A DNA stretch of 23,990 nt, taken from contig JAICKT010000014.1 in the NCBI GenBank assembly GCA_025927795.1, positions 1-23,990 on the forward strand. Direction: 5' to 3'. The position numbers and the translations under genes are program-made. Every line of letters starts with the position of its first letter. Position 1 is the stretch's first letter. Under the pieces are notes generated by a model. The model saw only the letters and a list, made by a program, of their open reading frames with translations. It ran no database searches and was not told the DNA's origin. The DNA is from Parafilimonas sp. (GTDB taxonomy: Bacteria > Bacteroidota > Bacteroidia > Chitinophagales > Chitinophagaceae). This document shows, in pieces, positions 15,720-23,016 of the stretch.

Positions 15720-15983
15720 ATGAAACAAAGGCACAGTTTTTTCTGCATAATAGTTTGTATGCTAACGATATTGCTGCCAGATATGCAACAGAAAGAGAAA
15801 AAAATTCCGGCAAAATTGCTTTGCATAGAAGAACTGATTATTTATCTGACAAAGTTGAATGATAATATTATGGTTTATGTAACCAAGATTTACAGAAACC
15901 CTGAAAATGGCACTAAAATTTATGAAATGAGTAATGGAATATCTTACACAAAAAATGCGAATGGAGAATGGTTTATTATTTAA
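15720..15983 (+). CDS. Possible small hypothetical protein
   Basis: 87-codon frame with a hydrophobic N-terminus (FFCIIVCMLTILL) then a short, polar C-terminal half ending SYTKNANGEWFII. No domain recognised. An ATG at about 15870 would give a 37-residue version lacking the hydrophobic part. The stop precedes the convergent ruvB stop by 6 nt, and no promoter match is convincing in the 228 nt after the preceding terminator. It is possibly real, but AT-rich spacers yield such frames by chance. Confidence 0.3.
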   Translation: MKQRHSFFCIIVCMLTILLPDMQQKEKKIPAKLLCIEELIIYLTKLNDNIMVYVTKIYRNPENGTKIYEMSNGISYTKNANGEWFII

Positions 15984-15989
15984 CAATGT

Positions 15990-17024
15990 TTAGCTAAATA
16001 GATTTCCTGTATAACTATTGTTGCCGGGCTTTTTTCCCAAATGTTCATACGCTTTATGTGTAACTTCTCTTCCGCGCGGTGTGCGTTGAAGAAAGCCTTC
16101 CTGAATTAAAAAAGGTTCATACACTTCTTCAATAGTGCCGGGCTCCTCACCCACTGCTGTTGCAATTGTTGTAATACCAACAGGCCCGCCTTTAAATTTT
16201 TCTATAATGGTTGAAAGAATACGGTTATCCATTTCATCCAAACCATGTTCATCAACATTCAAAGCTTTTAATGCATGCTGTGTAATGCCTATATCAATTA
16301 TACCATCATTCAATACTTGTGCAAAATCTCTTACGCGCCTCAATAAACCATTTGCGATTCTTGGTGTGCCGCGGCTTCTTCTGGAAATTTCTTCAGCCGC
16401 ATCATTAGAAATAGTTGTATTTAAAATTGATGCGCTGCGCTGAATTATTTTTTTTAATGTTTCTGCATGATAATATTCCAATCTTGATTTTATACCAAAT
16501 CTTGAAAGCAGCGGTGCAGTTAATAAACCGCTTCGCGTGGTTGCACCAATTAAAGTAAATGGATTTAGATTTAATTGAATGCTGCGTGCATTAGGGCCTG
16601 TATCAATCATTATATCAATTTTAAAATCTTCCATTGCAGCATATAAATATTCTTCTACCACCGTACTTAAGCGATGTATTTCATCAATAAATAAAACATC
16701 ATTTGTTTCAAGGTTGGTAAGCAAGCCCGCAAGGTCGCCGGGCTTTTCAATTACAGGTCCGCTGGTTTCGCGAATATTTACACCCAATTCATTTGCTACA
16801 ATTCTTGATAAAGTTGTTTTACCTAAACCAGGTGGTCCATGAAATAAAACATGATCCAATGCTTCGCCACGCAGCTTTGCTGCTTTTATAAAAATGATGA
16901 GATTATCTATTAATTGTTGCTGTCCTGCAAATTCAACTATATGTTTCGGTCGAATATTATTTTCAAATTCTTTTTCTTCAACACTCAACTCCGATTTTTC
17001 TTTATGCAGATTTGGATTACTCAT
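15990..17024 (-). CDS. ruvB: Holliday junction branch-migration ATPase RuvB
   Basis: Hexameric AAA+ motor that drives branch migration with RuvA. Residues 63-70 are Walker A (GPPGLGKT), 111-118 Walker B (LFIDEIHR), sensor 1 region [20 protein letters not shown] around 158-177, and a C-terminal winged helix with [17 protein letters not shown]. At 344 residues it is full length. Its ATG (17022-17024) lies 1 nt after the stop of the membrane protein gene upstream, so the two are likely one transcript. ruvA and ruvC are not in the window. Confidence 0.96.
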   Translation of the reverse strand: MSNPNLHKEKSELSVEEKEFENNIRPKHIVEFAGQQQLIDNLIIFIKAAKLRGEALDHVLFHGPPGLGKTTLSRIVANELGVNIRETSGPVIEKPGDLAGLLTNLETNDVLFIDEIHRLSTVVEEYLYAAMEDFKIDIMIDTGPNARSIQLNLNPFTLIGATTRSGLLTAPLLSRFGIKSRLEYYHAETLKKIIQRSASILNTTISNDAAEEISRRSRGTPRIANGLLRRVRDFAQVLNDGIIDIGITQHALKALNVDEHGLDEMDNRILSTIIEKFKGGPVGITTIATAVGEEPGTIEEVYEPFLIQEGFLQRTPRGREVTHKAYEHLGKKPGNNSYTGNLFS

Positions 17025-17025
17025 A

Positions 17026-17469
17026 TTATTTTTTAATCAGAATAATGCCTGCAATAATAAATGCAGCGCCAATAATTTTTTCCAAAGTTATTGTTCTTAT
17101 GGCTGAACCGAATAAACCAAAATGATCTATCAGTAAAGAAATAAAAAATTGTCCTGCTATAACCAGCGCAAACGTTAATGCAACACCTTGCTGTTGATTA
17201 ACCCAGGTAATATATCCAACGAAAATGGCGCCTATCAATCCGCCTAACCAAATGTACCAGGGACCTGCCACAGTTTGTTTTAAGTTCATCATCGCATGAT
17301 TACTCACAATTAAATTCAAAACAAAAAGTGCAATTGTTCCCGTAAAAAAACTCATGAAAGCGCCCATTAAAGAACCACCAATTTGTTTTCCCAATTTTGC
17401 ATTTAATATGGCCTGAACAGGAATGATTGCACCTACAAAAAATGTTATTACCATTAAGAGGTATTTCAT
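17026..17469 (-). CDS. DMT-type small transporter (YdcZ/DUF606-like)
   Basis: 147-residue membrane protein with about five hydrophobic helices: [75 protein letters not shown] and [14 protein letters not shown]. Pattern and length match the YdcZ/DUF606 group, half-size members of the drug/metabolite transporter superfamily that pair up as dimers. The frame stays open upstream to 17646, but that extension runs through the divergent amidotransferase start and has no membrane-protein character; ATG at 17467-17469 is chosen. Substrate unknown. Placed directly upstream of ruvB with 1 nt between stop and start. Confidence 0.8.
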   Translation of the reverse strand: MKYLLMVITFFVGAIIPVQAILNAKLGKQIGGSLMGAFMSFFTGTIALFVLNLIVSNHAMMNLKQTVAGPWYIWLGGLIGAIFVGYITWVNQQQGVALTFALVIAGQFFISLLIDHFGLFGSAIRTITLEKIIGAAFIIAGIILIKK

Positions 17470-17538
17470 AGCAGGTAATTTTAATTTTGAACAAAGTATA
17501 AAATTCCAGCCAACAACTATTAATAAATTAAACACATT

Positions 17539-18225
17539 ATGCGCATACATTTTATTCAGCACATGTCTTTCGAACATCCCGCAACAATTGCAGATTGGGC
17601 AAATGAAAAAAGCTTTACCATTTCGTACACCAAAATATTTCAGCAAGCTTTTTTTCCTCCAATCGCTTCATTTGATATGCTGGTAATTATGGGCGGTATA
17701 ATGGGTGTATATGAAGAAGATAAATATGCATGGATGAAAACAGAAAAAGAATTCATTAAAAAATCAATTGCTGAAAAGAAAAAAGTTTTAGGCATTTGCC
17801 TCGGTGCACAATTTATTTCCGAAGCATTAGGCGCAAAAGTTTTTTCGCATACAAAAAAAGAAATCGGGTGGTTTGAAGTTGAAAAAGTTTCATCACATAA
17901 ACTCATAAAAAAATTGCCACAAACATTTACAACATTTCACTGGCATGGTGATACATTTACTTTGCCCGATAATGCAATTCATCTTTTTAAAACAAGTGCA
18001 TGCGCACAACAGGGATTTGTTTACAATAATCATGTTGCCGGCTTACAATTTCACATGGAAATAAATGAAGATTTATTAAACAGTATGGCAGAAAATGAAC
18101 GCACCGAACTAATAAAAGCAGATTATGTACAAACTGAAACCAGGATAAAACAACAAGTGAGCAAATACATCAGCCGACAAAAAAAATATATGTATGATTT
18201 TTTAGAAGCATTTGCTTTCTTATAA
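17539..18225 (+). CDS. Class I glutamine amidotransferase-like protein
   Basis: 228-residue GuaA-type amidotransferase domain used as a free protein. The triad is visible: Cys87 in GICLGAQ (nucleophile elbow), His172 and Glu174 in LQFHMEINE. The oxyanion strand is MGGIMGVYEEDKYAW at 51-65, and FHWHGDTF lies at 133-140. Free-standing members include gamma-Glu-putrescine hydrolases, YfeJ-like proteins and MDS-type enzymes; which reaction this one does is unclear. A C-terminal extension with ISRQKKYMYDFLEAFAFL follows. It is divergent from the YdcZ-like gene over 69 nt. Confidence 0.85.
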   Translation: MRIHFIQHMSFEHPATIADWANEKSFTISYTKIFQQAFFPPIASFDMLVIMGGIMGVYEEDKYAWMKTEKEFIKKSIAEKKKVLGICLGAQFISEALGAKVFSHTKKEIGWFEVEKVSSHKLIKKLPQTFTTFHWHGDTFTLPDNAIHLFKTSACAQQGFVYNNHVAGLQFHMEINEDLLNSMAENERTELIKADYVQTETRIKQQVSKYISRQKKYMYDFLEAFAFL

Positions 18226-18281
18226 AAATTAAATTTGAATAGTAACTAAAACTTTGAAACTTTGAGACACAATTATAATCT

Positions 18282-18923
18282 ATGAAAGTTGGAATAATTG
18301 GCTCTGCAAGTGTTGGACAAACCTTAGCAAATGCATTTAAGAATGAAGGTTACGAAGTAATGCTGGGCACACGCAATACTTCAAAAAAAGATGTGGTTGA
18401 TTTTAATAACGAAACAAAAATTGATGTCGGCACATTTGATGAAACTGCAAAGTTTGGTGATCTTCTTGTGCTTTGCGTAAAAGGCGGTGCAGCAAAAGAG
18501 GCATTGCAGTTAGCAGGTAAAGAAAATATTGCAGGCAAAATAATTATTGATACAACAAATCCTATCGGCGACAAACCACCTGTAAATGGCGTTTTAAATT
18601 CTTTTACTGATTTGAACAATTCATTAATGGAGCAATTTCAAAAAGATTATCCTGATGCAAAATTTGTAAAGTGTTTTAACAGCGTTGGCAATTTGCTGAT
18701 GTATAAACCGCAGTTAGATGCTACCCCAACTATGTTCATTTGTGGCAATGATGAAGCCGCAAAGAAAAAAGTTACAGATATTCTTACAGCATTCGGCTGG
18801 GAAACTGCAGACATGGGTAAAGTGGAAGCAGCAAGAGCTATTGAGCCATTATGCGTTTTGTGGTGTATTGATGGTTTCCTGAAAAATGATTGGGCACACG
18901 CATTTAAATTGTTGAAAGCATAG
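18282..18923 (+). CDS. NADP-dependent Rossmann oxidoreductase (F420 NADP oxidoreductase-like)
   Basis: 213-residue protein of the NADP oxidoreductase, coenzyme F420-dependent-like group. A GxxxxG nucleotide loop opens it (VGIIGSASVGQTLANAF), then GTRN near 30-33 that should prefer NADP, and IDTTNPIGDKPP at about 90-101. There is no evidence that F420 is made in this organism; many bacterial members use other partners. It follows the amidotransferase by 56 nt and could be co-transcribed. A tandem aaactttg pair precedes the ATG at 18248-18265. Confidence 0.8.
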   Translation: MKVGIIGSASVGQTLANAFKNEGYEVMLGTRNTSKKDVVDFNNETKIDVGTFDETAKFGDLLVLCVKGGAAKEALQLAGKENIAGKIIIDTTNPIGDKPPVNGVLNSFTDLNNSLMEQFQKDYPDAKFVKCFNSVGNLLMYKPQLDATPTMFICGNDEAAKKKVTDILTAFGWETADMGKVEAARAIEPLCVLWCIDGFLKNDWAHAFKLLKA

Positions 18924-18981
18924 TTACTGTATATTCTTACTACATTCAATTAATCTTGTTTAATTAACTACAGAAAGCAAC

Positions 18982-18999
18982 AAGCCTTAATAAAGGCTT
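18982..18999. terminator. Weak hairpin between convergent genes
   Basis: AAGCCTT (18982-18988) and AAGGCTT (18993-18999) pair perfectly over 7 bp with a 4-nt loop. T-runs on either side are short (ttt, gtttatt). The adk stop codon lies within the stem, and the preceding gene ends 59 nt upstream, so it may terminate both weakly. Confidence 0.35.
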
Positions 19000-19610
19000 T
19001 GGTTTATTGAAGAGGGTTGGTTAACACTAACTTTTTTTTTACGATTATCTATTTCGTTACACAGTTCTTCAAAAATTTCATGAACGCTGCCTTCACCTTT
19101 TATATGAACTACTTTATTAAAACGCCTGTAATAATCTGCAACGGGTTTGGTTTTATTTTCATATTCATGAATACGGCTGCGTATAATGGTTTCATCAACA
19201 TCATCACTGCGACCACTGCTCTTACCACGATGCAGTAAACGTTTTATCAGTTCGTTTTCAGAAACATCTAATGCAAGCATAACGGCAATAGAAGTTTTTT
19301 TAAGGTGAAGTAATTTATCCAATGCTTCTGCCTGTGCATCTGTACGCGGAAAACCATCAAATAAAAAACCGGCAACATCAGGATTCGTTTCCAGCGCTGT
19401 ACTTATCATTCCAATTACTACTTCATCTGGTACAAGCTGACCTTTATCAATAAAATTTTTTGCCTCAATACCCAGCGGTGTTTGCAGAGCAATTTCGCTG
19501 CGCAACAGGTCGCCGGTTGAAAGATGCTTCAACCCGTATTTGATAACAAGGTTTTTACTTTGAGTACCTTTACCGCTGCCCGGAGGGCCAAATAATATTA
19601 TATTGAACAT
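18987..19610 (-). CDS. adk: Adenylate kinase
   Basis: Catalyses ATP + AMP to 2 ADP in the cytoplasm. The P-loop GPPGSGKGT is at residues 8-16, LSTGDLLRSEI at about 28-40, FLFDGFPRT near 81-89 and the short LID RGKSSGRSDDVDETIIRSR follows RLLHRG. The LID is short (no zinc-binding insert), as in other Bacteroidota and in short-form kinases. The start MFNIILFG is 8 codons into the open frame and gives 207 residues; the first 8 codons of the longer frame are weak. The C-terminus has a lysine-rich, unusually long tail (RKKKVSVNQPSSINQSLY). Confidence 0.95.
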   Translation of the reverse strand: MFNIILFGPPGSGKGTQSKNLVIKYGLKHLSTGDLLRSEIALQTPLGIEAKNFIDKGQLVPDEVVIGMISTALETNPDVAGFLFDGFPRTDAQAEALDKLLHLKKTSIAVMLALDVSENELIKRLLHRGKSSGRSDDVDETIIRSRIHEYENKTKPVADYYRRFNKVVHIKGEGSVHEIFEELCNEIDNRKKKVSVNQPSSINQSLY

Positions 19611-19631
19611 GTTACTTGCCAACGTTACGGG

Positions 19632-19639
19632 CAAATATA
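19632..19639 (-). promoter_or_regulatory. -7 box upstream of adk
   Basis: Minus-strand TATATTTG is an exact TAnnTTTG match, 21 nt before the adk ATG at 19610. A convincing -33 TTG at the right distance is missing. Confidence 0.4.
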
Positions 19640-19720
19640 ACTAACACAGATTAAAAATTAACATCTTGCCTGCTATTCGGAAAATCGAAGCAATAAAACC
19701 TTTCGTACATTAGATATGAT

Positions 19721-20293
19721 ATGAAAAATTTAAAGGTGCTGATGTTTGTGGTTTGTTGTTTGGTATTAAATTCATCCTGTAATAATTCTAAAAAAAAATT
19801 TATGGATAAAGAATCAAAAGATTCAGTTTACTCTAATACTGATACAACTAAAATTGCTTTAAGCAATGAGGATTGGAAGAAAAGGCTTTCGCCGGAAGTA
19901 TATCATATTGCAAGAGAAAAAGGCACAGAAGCCCCATGGAGCAGTAAGTATGAATATTCAAAAGATATTGGCACATACTACTGTGCTGTTTGCGGAAATG
20001 CTTTATTTGAAAGTGATACAAAATTTGAAAGTGGTTGCGGCTGGCCAAGTTTTTATAAACCTATTTCAAAAAGTTCTGTTATTTATGCAAATGATACAAG
20101 CCATGGTATGAAGCGTACTGAAGTTATGTGTGGCAGGTGTGGCTCACATTTAGGGCATGTATTTAATGATGGCCCTGCACCAACAGGTTTGCGTTATTGC
20201 ATTAATGGTGTGGTACTTGATTTTGAAAAAGCGAAAGAAGCGGAAGAAAAATATAATAAAGGCGAGAATAAGCCCGCTGATTTTGATAATTAA
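19721..20293 (+). CDS. msrB: Peptide-methionine (R)-S-oxide reductase MsrB, lipoprotein form
   Basis: Reduces methionine-R-sulfoxide in damaged proteins. The N-terminus has a lipoprotein signal (LVLNSSC, Cys20), so it should sit in the periplasm or outer membrane rather than the cytoplasm. The MsrB domain runs from about residue 48 to 170: zinc cysteines Cys88, Cys91 (CAVC) and Cys137, Cys140 (CGRC), GCGWPSF at 105-111 with the candidate resolving Cys106, and the catalytic Cys160 in [11 protein letters not shown]. Length (190) fits a lipobox plus the standard domain. Its stop codon overlaps the convergent carbonic anhydrase stop by 3 bases (shared TTAA). Confidence 0.95.
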   Translation: MKNLKVLMFVVCCLVLNSSCNNSKKKFMDKESKDSVYSNTDTTKIALSNEDWKKRLSPEVYHIAREKGTEAPWSSKYEYSKDIGTYYCAVCGNALFESDTKFESGCGWPSFYKPISKSSVIYANDTSHGMKRTEVMCGRCGSHLGHVFNDGPAPTGLRYCINGVVLDFEKAKEAEEKYNKGENKPADFDN

Positions 20294-20922
20294 AGATCAT
20301 CATATTCATAAATGCTGTCTAATGCTGTACCGGGCTGCATATCAAAAATTGTTTTGATAATGCCATCTTTTAAACCATATACCCAACCGTGCAACATAGG
20401 GCGGTTATCATATTTCCATGCACGCTGAATAATAGACGTTTTTGCAAGCCGCAATACCTGTTCTTTTACGTTTAGTTCAACAAGGCGATTTGTTTTTTGT
20501 TCTTCATCTTTAATAGCATCAAGCTCATCTTTATATAAAAGATAAACATCTTTTATGTTGCGCAGCCACATGTTTAAAATATATTTATAATCGTGGTTGG
20601 TGATGGCTGCTTTTATACCGCCGCAACCATAATGCCCGCAAACAATTACATGTTTTATTTTAAGATGATTAACAGCAAAATCTAACACGCTGAGAAGATT
20701 TACATCTGTATGAATAACGAGGTTAGCAATATTGCGGTGCACAAAAATTTCGCCGGGCTGTGTGCCAGTAATTCTATCGGCGGGAACACGGCTATCGCTG
20801 CAGCCAATCCATAAAAATTCGGGTGTTTGCAGTTGTGCAAGACGTTTAAAATAATCAGGATTATCCTGCACCATTTCTTTTGCCCACGCTTTATTATCGT
20901 GCAGCAATTTTTCGTAAGGCAT
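20290..20922 (-). CDS. Beta-class carbonic anhydrase
   Basis: Hydrates CO2 to bicarbonate. Zinc ligands and the gate pair are visible, counting from the ATG at 20922: Cys41, Asp43 and Arg45 in [11 protein letters not shown], then His97 and Cys100 in HYGCGG. 210 residues, normal size. The frame extends upstream to 21003, but that overlaps the Rrf2 gene and has no homologous character; [14 protein letters not shown] is the usual start. Only 2 nt separate this ATG from the Rrf2 stop, so the two are likely one transcript. Its bicarbonate could feed carbamoyl-phosphate and fatty-acid synthesis, but nothing in the locus shows this directly. Confidence 0.95.
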   Translation of the reverse strand: MPYEKLLHDNKAWAKEMVQDNPDYFKRLAQLQTPEFLWIGCSDSRVPADRITGTQPGEIFVHRNIANLVIHTDVNLLSVLDFAVNHLKIKHVIVCGHYGCGGIKAAITNHDYKYILNMWLRNIKDVYLLYKDELDAIKDEEQKTNRLVELNVKEQVLRLAKTSIIQRAWKYDNRPMLHGWVYGLKDGIIKTIFDMQPGTALDSIYEYDDL

Positions 20923-20924
20923 TA

Positions 20925-21407
20925 TTAAACTGTTTTGGAATCTAAACTTTCCTGTGCTGCCAGCAAAGCATGAAGCTTGATTACTGATTCTTCTCTTCCG
21001 CATAAATCAGCCAGCGTCATTTTATCCAACACCTGGTCAACGGTATATTGAATAATCTTCCAGAGAGAGCGTGCTGAGCAATCAACAGAATTGGTGCAAA
21101 GATTTAATGCACCAATATGTGTGGCGCAAAATTCTTTATTGAACAATGCGCCACCCAATGTTTTTAAAACCTGGTTAATATTAATTTCTGATGTTGGTCT
21201 TGAAAGAATATAACCACCTTTTTGTCCGGGTGTACTTTTCAAAAACCCGCCTAACCGCAATTGCCGTGTAAGCTTCGCCACATAATGCGGCGTTAAGCCT
21301 TCCGCTTCACTTAGTTGCGGAATACTTAAGCCGCTTTTCTCATCTCCGCATTTTGCAATGCGAATGAGAATGCGTAAACCATATTCTTCCTGTGCGGTTA
21401 TTTTCAT
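20925..21407 (-). CDS. Rrf2-family transcriptional regulator with three cysteines (IscR-like)
   Basis: DNA-binding regulator; a winged helix at about 1-85 ([13 protein letters not shown], then [25 protein letters not shown] as recognition helix, [11 protein letters not shown] as wing). Cys94, Cys104 and Cys110 ([19 protein letters not shown]) lie in the loop where IscR/RsrR-type proteins bind an Fe-S cluster; the spacing differs from IscR (Cys92/98/104), so cluster binding is likely but not certain. Among suf genes and next to a carbonic anhydrase, it probably senses cluster status. 160 residues, full length. A nested inverted repeat lies upstream of its ATG. Confidence 0.87.
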   Translation of the reverse strand: MKITAQEEYGLRILIRIAKCGDEKSGLSIPQLSEAEGLTPHYVAKLTRQLRLGGFLKSTPGQKGGYILSRPTSEININQVLKTLGGALFNKEFCATHIGALNLCTNSVDCSARSLWKIIQYTVDQVLDKMTLADLCGREESVIKLHALLAAQESLDSKTV

Positions 21408-21422
21408 GTTTAAAATTTACAT

Positions 21423-21491
21423 GTTCAATTGTTCACGAGTTGATTGAAGTGATACGAACTTGTAAACCCGTGAACGCGTAAACATTTGAAC
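21423..21491. repeat. Nested inverted repeat upstream of the Rrf2 gene
   Basis: GTTCACG (21431-21437) with CGTGAAC (21469-21475), and outside it GTTCAA (21423-21428) with TTGAAC (21486-21491). The outer right arm touches the bacilliredoxin stop codon. The element fills the gap between bacilliredoxin and the Rrf2 start. It may be an operator or a leader/processing hairpin, or another dispersed repeat; there is no T-run. Confidence 0.55.
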
Positions 21492-22042
21492 TATTGTTGT
21501 TCTGCCAAAGGGTCAACATCAAAATGTTCAATAAAATATTTTTGTAATGATTCTACTGAAGCATCATCATTTTGCTTTGTACAAATTTTATTGTATTCGT
21601 TGATGAGTGCATCAGCAATATCACCTGCTGCACTTCTTTCAATTTGATAACGATGCAAAATGAAAACCAATTCACCATCTTTAAACAAATAAATATTGGG
21701 TGAGCTTGGTGTGATGCCCTGCAAATAATTATTGCGAAAATGTGCTACCGCATCTTTTTCCATTCCGGCAAACAAAGTAAATCTGTCATCAGGAACCACT
21801 TTACTGAACAATGAAAGCAATGCACCCGGTCTTGCAACTCTTGCACCGCAACCACACACTGAATTCAACACTACAAATTTTATTTTACCATCAGTTACTT
21901 TTAATGCATTGTCCACATCTTCAGATGTAAGCATTTGTGTAAAACCATTATCGGTAAGTTCTTTACGATAAGGTGCGGCAATTTGTTCAGGATAACTTGG
22001 TCCGCTGTTGCCGATTAAACTATCTACGCTTATTTGTGCCAT
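21491..22042 (-). CDS. Bacilliredoxin (BrxA/BrxB, DUF1094)
   Basis: Thioredoxin-fold protein that removes bacillithiol or similar mixed disulfides. The CGC active site is present (SVCGCGARVARPG; Cys63 and Cys65), with IKFVVLN before it and SPNIYLFKDGELVF later. Usual BrxA is about 145 residues; this one is 183, with an extra C-terminal 40 or so (TKQNDDASVESLQKYF and onward). Bacteroidota such as this may use bacillithiol, which is not shown here. It lies between sufT and the Rrf2 gene in the suf cluster. Confidence 0.92.
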   Translation of the reverse strand: MAQISVDSLIGNSGPSYPEQIAAPYRKELTDNGFTQMLTSEDVDNALKVTDGKIKFVVLNSVCGCGARVARPGALLSLFSKVVPDDRFTLFAGMEKDAVAHFRNNYLQGITPSSPNIYLFKDGELVFILHRYQIERSAAGDIADALINEYNKICTKQNDDASVESLQKYFIEHFDVDPLAEQQ

Positions 22043-22082
22043 TTGTTTTATTTTATATTGATATTAAATTTTTATTCTTTAT

Positions 22083-22111
22083 TGGTCAGACGCTTCAAAA
22101 GCGTCAGACCA
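22083..22111. repeat. Hairpin between sufT and bacilliredoxin genes
   Basis: TGGTCAGACGCTT and AAGCGTCAGACCA form a 13-bp stem with one mismatch and a short A-rich loop. The stop codon of the sufT gene follows 3 nt away. A truncated look-alike (ggtctgaccctt) is near 22443 in the sufE-sufT gap. No T-run. Confidence 0.5.
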
Positions 22112-22113
22112 TT

Positions 22114-22428
22114 TTACATAAATCCCAACTCCAATGCTGCTGCTTCGCTCATCATACTTCTGTCCCATGGCGGATTCCATGTTACTGAAACATGCACATC
22201 GTTTACACCTTCAATCTCTTTCACTTTCTGGTCAACCTCAACAGGAATTATTTGTGCTGCCGGACAACTTGGTGCAGTCAATGTCATTGTTATTTGCACG
22301 TTGTTGATAGGCAAAACATCAACGTTATAAATCAAACCCAAATCATAAATGTTCACCGGAATTTCCGGGTCATAAATGGTTTGAAGTTTTTCAATTACTT
22401 TTTCTTTTAACTGTTCTTCATTCATCAT
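22114..22428 (-). CDS. SufT/DUF59 (MIP18-like) Fe-S assembly protein
   Basis: 104-residue protein of the DUF59 family (MIP18/SufT/PaaD group), which helps deliver or mature Fe-S clusters. Clear blocks are YDPEIPVNIYDLGLIYNV at 19-36 and TLTAPSCPAAQ with the conserved Cys55, then VTWNPPWDRSMMSEAA. Located between sufE (29 nt upstream) and the bacilliredoxin gene on the same strand, which supports a suf role. Confidence 0.93.
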   Translation of the reverse strand: MMNEEQLKEKVIEKLQTIYDPEIPVNIYDLGLIYNVDVLPINNVQITMTLTAPSCPAAQIIPVEVDQKVKEIEGVNDVHVSVTWNPPWDRSMMSEAAALELGFM

Positions 22429-22457
22429 ATTTATTCGAACTATCGGTCTGACCCTTA

Positions 22458-22895
22458 TTATAATTGTTCTTTTAACTTATATACCAGCGCATAATTTTTC
22501 ATCTGCTTCACCATCGAAAGCAAACCGTTGCTGCGTGTTTGCGCAAGATGTGTTGTCATTCCAATCTTATTTATAAAATCAAGTTTCGTATCAATAATTT
22601 CATCAGGTGTGTGACCTGATAAAACTCTTATTAACATACTTACCAAACCTCTTACGATTACTGCATCACTATCTGCTTTAAAAAAAATTCTTCCGTCCTG
22701 TTCATCAGCCACCAACCAAACCTGGCTTTGGCAACCTTTAATTTTATTATCATCAATTTTATATTCTGATGATAAAGGTTCTAACTTTTTTCCCAAATCA
22801 ATGATGTATTCATATTTATCTTCCCAGTTATCAAACAATGAGAATTCATCTACAATTTCTTCTTCTGTTTCCCGTATGGTTTGTACTGTTTGCAT
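22458..22895 (-). CDS. sufE: SufE, sulfur acceptor of cysteine desulfurase
   Basis: 145-residue partner of SufS: takes persulfide from the desulfurase and passes it to the SufBCD scaffold. Acceptor Cys55 is in KGCQSQVWL, the family signature. Start MQTVQTIRETEEEIV is acceptable; an N-terminal helix with acidic residues is normal. Transcribed leftward from sufS, with about 119 nt of repeats between, which is long for a tight operon, so a read-through transcript or a separate promoter is open. Confidence 0.94.
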   Translation of the reverse strand: MQTVQTIRETEEEIVDEFSLFDNWEDKYEYIIDLGKKLEPLSSEYKIDDNKIKGCQSQVWLVADEQDGRIFFKADSDAVIVRGLVSMLIRVLSGHTPDEIIDTKLDFINKIGMTTHLAQTRSNGLLSMVKQMKNYALVYKLKEQL

Positions 22896-22898
22896 TTC

Positions 22899-22940
22899 GA
22901 CCTCACCCTAAATCCCTCTCCAAAGGAGAGGGATTTCAAG
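22899..22940. repeat. Dispersed hairpin repeat, copy 4
   Basis: Best copy of the family: gacctcaccctaaatccc and a perfect 12-bp stem, AAATCCCTCTCC (22910-22921) with GGAGAGGGATTT (22925-22936), AAA loop, then caag. Lies 4 nt upstream of the sufE start codon, i.e. inside the sufS-sufE gap. Confidence 0.8.
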
Positions 22941-22973
22941 AGCGTTTATAATTTAACTTTCAAAATAAATAAG

Positions 22974-23016
22974 AGCCTGCCAATTCTCCCCCACCGGGGG
23001 AGTTAGAGGGGGCTTT
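22974..23016. repeat. GC-rich hairpin repeat at the sufS 3' end
   Basis: CTCCCCC (22986-22992) with GGGGGAG (22996-23002), loop acc, flanked by agcctgccaatt and ttagagggggctt. Unusually GC-rich against the surrounding AT-rich DNA. Its right flank runs into the sufS stop codon (23015-23017). It looks like a second, related family next to copy 4. Confidence 0.65.

Noticed and set aside
17470..17646. Longer start for the YdcZ-like protein at 17646
   Set aside because: It would overlap the divergent amidotransferase start and has no membrane-helix pattern, while the ATG at 17469 starts at the first helix.
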